This document shows positions 56,786 through 64,000 of a DNA stretch of 64,000 nucleotides, piece by piece (within the stretch, counting starts at the first letter, position 1; every line of letters starts with the position of its first letter). The stretch covers positions 47,752,461 to 47,816,460 of the forward strand of contig NC_079209.1 of the NCBI RefSeq assembly GCF_026745355.1, written 5' to 3'. The notes below the pieces were generated by a model, which saw nothing but the letters and a program-made list of their open reading frames with translations, had not been told where the DNA came from and searched no databases. Source of the DNA: Beta vulgaris subsp. vulgaris (Eukaryota > Streptophyta > Magnoliopsida > Caryophyllales > Amaranthaceae). A program made the translations under genes and the position numbers.

Positions 56786-56860
56786 GAGGAGCTAGCTCAT
56801 GTGGTAGAGCACTCCCCTCTGATCCTTGAGGTTAGGGGTTCGATCCTTACCCCCAGCATT
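56786..56860 (+). other. tRNA-like sequence (SINE head or tRNA pseudogene)
   Basis: TAGCTCATGTGGTAGAGC (A-box) and GGGGTTCGATCCTTACCCCC (B-box/T-arm, well paired) are tRNA-like. The acceptor strands do not pair and no anticodon stem is clear, so it is not a working tRNA. The 3' flank does not show an obvious A tail or duplication. Confidence 0.55.
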
Positions 56861-56899
56861 ATGTTGGGGGTATTTCCTTAGCATATGCAAATTATGAAT

Positions 56900-57257
56900 C
56901 GTTTTGCGTTGGTGCATGACCGCAAACTAATACAAGCGACGTATAATTTTGCCAGTTTTAGCCAAAAATTATACGCAAATGAAGTACAATCTAGGTCAAC
57001 TTTGGTTTTCCTAAAAATAAAGGCCAGCTTTGGCTAAAACTGGTGTAATTTGAGACCTATTTGCATCGCTTAGGCTCGGAGAACCATTGTAAATCAAACG
57101 ACATGGCAATAAAAAAACTTCTATTTGCGTCGAGTGAGGACTCAGAACTGACACAAATGAATTTAAGGTAAATTGCTTTAGAAACTTTCGTGTCGAACCT
57201 AAAACCGATGCAAATGAAGTCCCACAACTGATGCAAATTGTTGTTTTTGTACGAGTG
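56900..57257. mobile_element. CACTA-like MITE end
   Basis: The right end in reverse reads CACTCGTACAAAAACAACAA then TTTGCATC, with subterminal (T)TTGCATCGGTTTTAG / CAAATGAAGT words repeated in both orientations from about 56905 onward. The left terminus is not found. Confidence 0.55.
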
Positions 57258-57477
57258 ATCATATAAAAAAAGAACTTAGCCAAAGCAAAATTAATTCAAC
57301 AAACAAAAATAAATTACATTATAACGGTTTTTTTTTCTTGTGAGACCATTGTAAATCTATTATTCTATTCAATAAATAGCACTAACTAATCTAAAACTAT
57401 CATGAACGGGGTAGAAAATGAGAAAATAAAAAATTGATGATTCTGTTTGTGCTGATTTTCGTCTGAACGATAATATT

Positions 57478-58149
57478 CAGTGGCGGATCTAGATCAATTA
57501 TTTTACATGGATCGAGTGGACAGATTAAAGGTTTAACTGCAAAATTTCAAATGATGAATAAAAACACTAATAGAATCACATCAAAGTTTAAATACTACTA
57601 TACAATTATCAATTGCTATAAATAAATAGTAGCTAATTGTTCTTAATCTTGATCCTTCAATTTTAAGCAGTTGTGTCTATTTATTTGTTTGAACATTATC
57701 CAATCTTCAAAAAAATTGAAAAATAGTTTATATGTAAGTATATTTTTAAGAAATTGAAGGAAGGGTTCATTAGTAACTAAATCAATAACCAAATTGCTTT
57801 CTTAAAACATAACAGAAAGAAAAGGTGAGTTACACTTTCTTTTTATGATTGTTAGGAATAATTTGAGGAGAAGAAGTACTTACTATAGTGGGAGAAAAAA
57901 TAAAAAAAAAAGATAATAACAACAAATGGCCAAAGATATAGGGAGAAATAAAAAAAAAAAAGGAAAAAAAGGCCTATTATCAATGCTCGTAGGGAGGTTC
58001 GAACTCGTTCCAATGTTGTTGCGCATTCTAGCCAGTTGCAGCCACTGTGCCAACATAGTTATCATGTAATAATTTCAATTGAGATTTTTTTATCTGATAT
58101 AACTAAGGGGGGCCAGGCTGCGGACCGCCCTAACCATGATCCACCACTG
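57478..58149. mobile_element. hAT MITE, 672 bp
   Basis: The inverted ends CAGTGGCGGATC and GATCCACCACTG (one mismatch) are flanked by ATAATATT (57470-57477) and ATAAGATT (58150-58157), an 8-bp duplication with one mismatch. CAGNGGCGGA ends are a known plant hAT terminus class. No transposase. Confidence 0.82.
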
Positions 58150-59539
58150 ATAAGATTCGATATGGGAACGACAACAACTAGATTGGTATGATGTATGCTA
58201 TGCAAATGCAAAAAGGGAATCAATGGGGAACGACGTAAAGGAGTGTTGACGCAAAAAAACCCCAATGAAGGTGGGTAAAAAACGAGGGTGGATGTGAGTC
58301 CACCAATCCACTATATGCGATTGCCGCTCAGAGTAAACGACAATCTGTACAACCTAAGATAATTGTTCTAAGTACAAGGATTGATGATTCGAATAAAATA
58401 GTAAAGTTTGCTGGAAATGTGAAGTATGTGTATGTAATCAAAGAGAGATGGCTGCCGCAAGTGTATTTTCTGTGTGATGTTTTGTAACCCTTTACCTTGT
58501 AACTCTAACGCCTTTAAATAGCAATGATTCAACTGCAACGTGCACCCCAGCATCTCGGAGGTAGCTTCGCATGATCTCCGCATCTCAACTAATCTCCTAC
58601 TCTCATGCCGCTTTGGCTTTGACTTCAAAACTGAATGGTAACTTAGCAGCAACATAGCAGCCATGCTTTCTTATTAATTGGGCAGTTCACAGTTGTTATA
58701 TCTTTGACTCGATCATAAAGTCGGTATAATGCCTGATCACGTAAACGTCTTTGTCTCGTTGTGTCAATATCAACCTGAATTTTTAGCAAAGATTTCGAAT
58801 TTAAATTCTTAAGTTCAAGAGTTTGTCTTGTAAGCGACAAGTCAGACAACCTACTTTTAAATTAAAATTAGGCAATGATAGGTCCAATATTGAAAAGAGA
58901 ATTTTTCCAATAGTGACTTGGTTAATTTCTTTTGGTAATTAGTTAGTATAGTTAATGATTAAGTCTAGTTTTATATTAAAATTAGACCGTTTCTTTTAAT
59001 AATTGTTGTAAATTCAATTTGTTTCGGATTTCCGATTTCGTCTCCGATCAACATACCCGCATCCCGCCCTACGCCCTACCCAAATCGCAGCAAATAATTG
59101 ATTCCTAATGAAGTAGTGTTGTAATTACTCCACAATGCCGTCATATCCTCCTAAAACAAAGGTAAAAAATAAAAAATCCCCCCATACCATACGGAACGAC
59201 AAAATACCGTGAAACTATGATTTCATAGACAATCATCCGGCGAAACAGCTAATCCCAAAAATAAACAAATCATCCTTACATTAAAAAAAGGAGGGAAATT
59301 CAATAAAACATAAAATCCTCACAAAAAAGTCGGCTTCTAAATCACAGGTAATACAATTGTGGGAGACCACGAACACAACACAACACACCCCATCCTTTTA
59401 TTTTCTCTCTCTAAAAAAAAAAAAAGACGTTAGCGTATTCTACCTGTAATTTAATTTTGTCTGCCAGAAATATTCAAAAAAATAAAAAACAAAGGAAAAG
59501 TGAGGTGGACTGGATGAGAGAGAAAATTCAAACAAAGAA
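58150..59539. other. Intergenic region upstream of the myosin gene
   Basis: Minus-strand frames 58849-58643 (MSDLSLTRQTLELKNLNSKS...) and 58664-58368 overlap end to start and look a little more coding-like than their surroundings (balanced composition, Arg/Lys/Leu/Asp-rich). I do not recognise the protein, so a small host gene or gene fragment is possible but unproven. The rest is AT-rich with no call. Confidence 0.35.
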
Positions 59540-59874
59540 TTTACATTTACATTTTGCAGTCAGAAAATTCTTTCTCTCTTCTTCTTTCTTCGTCCCCCAC
59601 ATTCCAGCTTAAAGTTCTTTGCTTTTACATTATACTACTAATTACATATTTTCTCTCTCCTCTTTCTTCTTCTTATTATCTCTGCTTTTTATTCTTAAAT
59701 AAGAATTTTTCTCTTTCTTCTTCATCAATTGTTAATCCGGAAGTGTTGAATCGATCAGCTTTTTTTTTTGGATTGCTGTTTATTTTCCGATCTGCTGGTG
59801 ATTGTTTGTGTAAATTCAACCTCGAAGGTCGCCATTGCTTTTTTGTGATAAAAAAGTAAAAAATTAAGGAGGAA
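59540..59874 (+). promoter_or_regulatory. Myosin gene leader (5'UTR) region
   Basis: A CT-rich stretch (TTCTTTCTCTCTTCTTCTTT and similar) from about 59560 to 59720 followed by the ATG at 59875. The transcription start was not fixed. The 101-codon frame at 59554-59859 is an artefact of the CT-rich sequence or at most an upstream ORF. Confidence 0.5.
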
Positions 59875-62800
59875 ATGGTAAGTGTAATGATATTTTGAAG
59901 TGAAGTTGAAGTTGATGATTTGTATTTTTTGTTTGTTTGTTTGATTTTGAATTTGAATTTGCTGAATTATGAGTTGAAATTTGTTGATGATTTGTTCGAT
60001 GCTTTAATTTTGAATAAAGTGTGGCGGCAGATTGATCTAGCAAGTTGAATTGTTTGTAGAAGATGAATTGTTGACCGATTGTTGTTGTTTTGATAAGGAG
60101 GTGTGTTAATTTGTTTTTGTACTGATTTTGGTTGAGGTTGATGAATTTGACTTTTTGGTTGGATTTAAGTTTTAAGAGAGAAATTAGTGATGATGATGAT
60201 CAGCTGGAGTGTTACTAGAAATCGTAGTTGATTTTATGAGGAATTTTAGTTTGAGAAACTGAAATTTCGGGGAGAAATCGAGTTTTAAGTATGCGGAAAT
60301 GAGAAACTGAGGTTGCTGTATAATCATACGCGTTGAACGGAGTGAGGAGGTGATTTTCGAGGTTACGATCAACTGGTCTACAAAGGAGAGGATTGTGGTT
60401 ATGAGGTTTCGTTGAATATGTTGGATCAATGTATTATGAATATTCTCACAATTTAAAGGTAGTTTTGATGTGGTGATGGATCGTTGGATTATGAGATTGT
60501 GGTAAGGGTTAAGGTAGAACAAACCTTTGATGGTGAAAGTATTTATTTGGTCGTGGCAAGATAAATGATTGTTAGATTGGCTCCTGGGAGAGAATATTCG
60601 CAGAAAGTGGTGCTGAAGATGGCCTATATGATTGAGTTTTGTGGCATATTGAAATTTCAGTTGAAAGTCTTCCTAAATTTTGAAGCGGGCTATCTTGATT
60701 AGTCTACTTATCATTTTGAAGCAACACAATTGGTGCAGATTTGCGAGTTTATGCTCTTCCTAACGAACACTAGCAAAAGAAGGGGGCCATCGAGAGATGC
60801 CAATCTGAATATTACATTTATTTTCCTTGATGCTGCCACAAATGGAGAGAACAAAGAACCAAAATGTGCTCAGTTGGACAAAAAATGTGACATTTAATGA
60901 GTATAAAGTGATTTGTATGGTTTGATCAAGTTAGAGTAATAGTGCATTGCTCATTCTTCTTATTGTGTATGCTTTTTATTTTCCCTGTGATCTTTTCTCA
61001 TGGTGGTGTGTACAAGGGGGTTAGGGGTTTCTTACTTTCTTGTGAGGGAGTGCATATTGCAGTCTGGTAAAATGATGCATATTACAGGCGTTCTTTACAC
61101 GTACTGTGCATACATGTCCAACCCTGCTTGTATAAATCTCTAAAATTCAAAATCCGGAGAAAGTGGCATGGTTCACAATTTTATATTCATGTTGCGGTAC
61201 TTTGTTTTGTAGTATATCATGTATTTGAACTCATTCATGCATATCTGCTCTATCTTTCTTCCTGTTTACAGGCGACCTCGGAAAATGTTATAGTAGGTTC
61301 TAAAGTATGGGTTGAAGATCCAGAATTAGCATGGATAGATGGAGAAGTCACAAAAATTAACGGTCAAGAACTTCATGTTCAAACCACACATGGAAAATCA
61401 GTGAGTATAACTAGCTTGTATTTTTTTATTTAAATAAAAAATATCCAATGGTTGAAGGATATGTTTGCTACTTCTTTCTTTAACTAGGATCTGTGGGTGG
61501 CATTCTTGATCAACATCAAAATATTGTAGGTTTTCAAATATTCACTTAGTGAAAGATTTGGTTAAAACTTGCCATCGGCAGCTGCTTATTGTTGCTAACT
61601 TATAGGACCAATAATTGCACCTTTCTTATTTAGAAATTTGTGTCTTATATTCTAGTTGCAAGAGAGGTCTGACATTCATTCAAGGCCTACATATATGTGC
61701 AGCTTTTCCTAGTAGCCTAGGCACTTCATATATCTTTGCTTGTTACTTGTTAGATCGTGCTTCTTTTTGTTATGCAGATATAATTTTCGATGTAAATTAT
61801 GTAGATACTTTAGTAGTTTAGTTCATCCAAATTCTGACTAGTCTTCTTATCTTTAGGTTGTCACAGAGGTCTCAAAGGTCTATCCTAAGGATGAGGAAGC
61901 TTCTGCTGGTGGTGTTGATGACATGACAAAGCTCGCATACTTGCATGAACCAGGAGTTCTGTCCAACTTGGCCATCAGATATTCAATCAATGAAATTTAT
62001 GTAAGATTATTGTGATTAAGTATACACTCCCCCCCCCCCCCCCCAAACAACACACACACAACAGGAATTAGGATAACTCAAGTGTAGATACACGTCCGTA
62101 AGTTGGTGATGCAGCTAATTTGAATATCTTTTCTTCAGACATATACAGGAAATATTCTCATTGCAGTAAATCCATTTCAAAGATTACCTCATCTGTACGA
62201 TACACACATGATGGGGCAATATAAGGGAGCAGGATTTGGGGAGCTTAGTCCGCATGTTTTTGCGATTGCTGATGCTTCCTACAGGTGACACCCATTATCA
62301 ATGTGTTTTGTCGTCATCTTTATATTAAATGCTGTCTCTTTCATTGATAGACATATCTCTTGTAAAAAGGGCGATGATAAATGAGGGAAAAAGCAATTCT
62401 ATTCTGGTTAGTGGAGAAAGTGGTGCTGGTAAGACTGAGACTACAAAGATGCTTATGAGATACCTTGCATATTTGGGAGGTCGTTCTGGTGTGGAAGGCC
62501 GTACAGTTGAACAACAAGTTCTAGAAGTAAGAATCTCTGTCTCTGATTTTTCCTCATCAAGGTTATAAATCAATATGTTGTGGCTATTGGAAAAGACTAA
62601 ATACTTGTTTGTAACAGGAATAAGTGAAAGTACTACATGCCCATTAATTTTATTGAAATTCTAGTTTATGTTCTCACTTATTGCTTTTTTCTTGAGTGGC
62701 ACTTATAGCTGTTTATACTTTATATCAACAAAAGCATATAATGAAGACTTGCCTTCTGAATGTGCTGCCTTGGTTTGATCATTTGACAGTCCAATCCTGT

Positions 62801-63885
62801 TCTGGAAGCCTTTGGTAATGCTAAAACATTAAGAAATAACAATTCAAGGTTCGTACTAATCATCTTCCTTATATCTTTCGTGAATGTATGTTTACCGTTT
62901 GTGTGATCGATATAGTTTATTCTTAAGCTTTACCTGAGTGCGATTTTGTTTGATTATACTAAGACAGTGATCATATCATCATATGTGTGATATTCTTTCT
63001 GTTGTACTATGTAGTCGTTTTGGGAAGTTCGTGGAAATCCAATTTGACAAGCATGGGAAGATATCTGGTGCTGCTATTCGAACGTACCTGCTAGAAAGAT
63101 CCCGTGTCTGCCAGGTTTCTAGTCCTGAAAGAAATTATCACTGTTTTTATCTCCTCTGTGCGGCACCTCAAGAGGTGAGATGCTTCATATTTTTGTGATT
63201 ACTATAATCCGTGCTTTTCTTGGTGCTCATGATTCATGACAAGAAATCTCATTTTACGTTTATATACAGAAAATGTCTAATTTTTCCTAGATGTTTTGCA
63301 GGTTCGAGAAAAGTACAAGTTGGATAACCCTGAGAAATTCCATTACTTAAATCAAACTGATTGCTATAAATTGGACGGAGTTGATGACACTGAGGAATAT
63401 CTGGCGACCCGAAGGGCTATGGATGTAGTTGGAATAAGTGCAGAAGACCAGGTAAGTGTCACTTGGTAAAGCAAAGTGATATTAGACTTGTGGTGCTAAT
63501 TGTCTAAACATCAAAGTTTCTTTCAGGAAGCAATTTTCAGAGTTGTTGCTGCAATATTGCATATTGGTAATGTTAACTTCTCCAAAGGAACAGAGGTAGA
63601 CTCTTCTGTTCTCAAGGATGAGAAATCAAGATTTCATTTAGACATGACTGCTGAGCTACTTAGGTAAGGCTGTTCTACTAGTTTTATCTCTTGTTAGCTG
63701 GTGGATGTCTATACTCTGTTAACAATGTGCGATGGCAGGTGTGATGTCAAGAGCCTAGAAGATGCACTTATTAAACGTGTGATGGTGACCCCAGAAGAAG
63801 TAATCACAAGAACTCTTGATCCTGATTCTGCAACAGTTAGTAGAGATGCATTAGCTAAAACTATATACTCGCGTTTGTTTGATTG
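59875..63885 (+). CDS. Class XI myosin heavy chain, N-terminal exons (partial)
   Basis: An actin-based motor that drives organelle movement and cytoplasmic streaming. Ten coding exons join in phase: 59875-59877 (ATG only), 61272-61400, 61857-62000, 62139-62284, 62370-62526, 62790-62848, 63015-63174, 63302-63451, 63527-63663, 63739-63885; the donor after 63885 leads past the right edge. About 410 residues are seen of roughly 1,500 usual for the class. N-terminal SH3-like domain ([20 protein letters not shown], residues 8-27), then the motor start ([20 protein letters not shown]), ATP-binding P-loop GESGAGKT (156-163) and switch I NNNSSRFGK (about 209-217). Switch II, IQ motifs, coiled coil and DIL cargo domain lie outside the window. 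The ATG alone in exon 1 is forced by the frame: exon 2 has no in-frame ATG before the SH3-like domain. Closest remembered relatives are MYA1/XI-K-like, but I do not assign a paralogue. Confidence 0.95.
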
Positions 63886-64000
63886 GTAACAGTCTCTTCT
63901 TATCATGACTTTAGACTTTTCTGATTGTTAAATTTGCATAACTAGAAAATGCATCTGCATGGACTTTATTCATTTCTCACACTTTCCTAAGCAATTTGTT

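Noticed and set aside
56786..56860. A functional tRNA gene
   Set aside because: A- and B-boxes are good but acceptor strands do not pair and no anticodon arm forms; better seen as a SINE head or pseudogene.

Overview
This window is nuclear DNA of a flowering plant, most likely a eudicot. The evidence is AT-rich intergenic DNA, genes with GT-AG introns, a plant class XI myosin, a chloroplast-type DUF3007 protein, and a dense mix of plant transposons (Sirevirus-type Copia, Helitrons, hAT, Mutator-like, Harbinger/Tourist and Stowaway MITEs, tRNA-derived SINEs). I cannot name the species from sequence alone.

Four protein-coding host genes and one tRNA gene are supported. (1) 387-1745, minus: the 5' part of a LYAR-type zinc-finger (nucleolar) protein gene, running off the left edge. 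(2) 1934-2005, plus: tRNA-Pro(UGG). (3) 18919-20688, plus: intronless CDS of translation initiation factor eIF3 subunit d, with a telo-box in its leader or promoter and a possible 3'UTR intron. (4) 26483-32308, plus: five-exon gene for a chloroplast-targeted DUF3007 membrane protein, with a 3.4-kb GC-AG intron. (5) 59875-63885 and beyond, plus: the first ten coding exons of a class XI myosin heavy chain, running off the right edge.

Most of the rest is mobile DNA, heavily nested. About 2.5-11.8 kb is a decayed autonomous Helitron (Rep/helicase plus RPA-like ORFs, minus strand), split by a 2.1-kb solo-LTR-like element with a perfect 5-bp target-site duplication. About 12.4-18.8 kb is a pile of MITE-type elements of several superfamilies, several with exact duplications. 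About 32.7-38.1 kb is a terminal-inverted-repeat element carrying a 3.5-kb Helitron, two Tourist-like MITEs, one hAT MITE and an unusual GC-rich palindromic module. About 41.8-55.1 kb is a full-length Copia retrotransposon of Sirevirus type (minus strand; near-identical 1.58-kb LTRs, iMet PBS, PPT, perfect ATTTC duplication, and an extra ORF after pol). Its reverse-transcriptase region is split by a second 2.84-kb solo-LTR-like element with a perfect AGCAC duplication. About 55-58 kb holds a SINE, element ends and a hAT MITE.

The host genes are independent single-gene units (ribosome biogenesis, translation, plastid membrane, cytoplasmic streaming motor) and form no operon or cluster. The most notable points are the datable nesting order, the exactly delimited small Helitrons, the GC-AG intron with a tandem acceptor, and a palindromic GCGTC...GACGC module shared by two element ends 19 kb apart. 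I saw no convincing new protein system.
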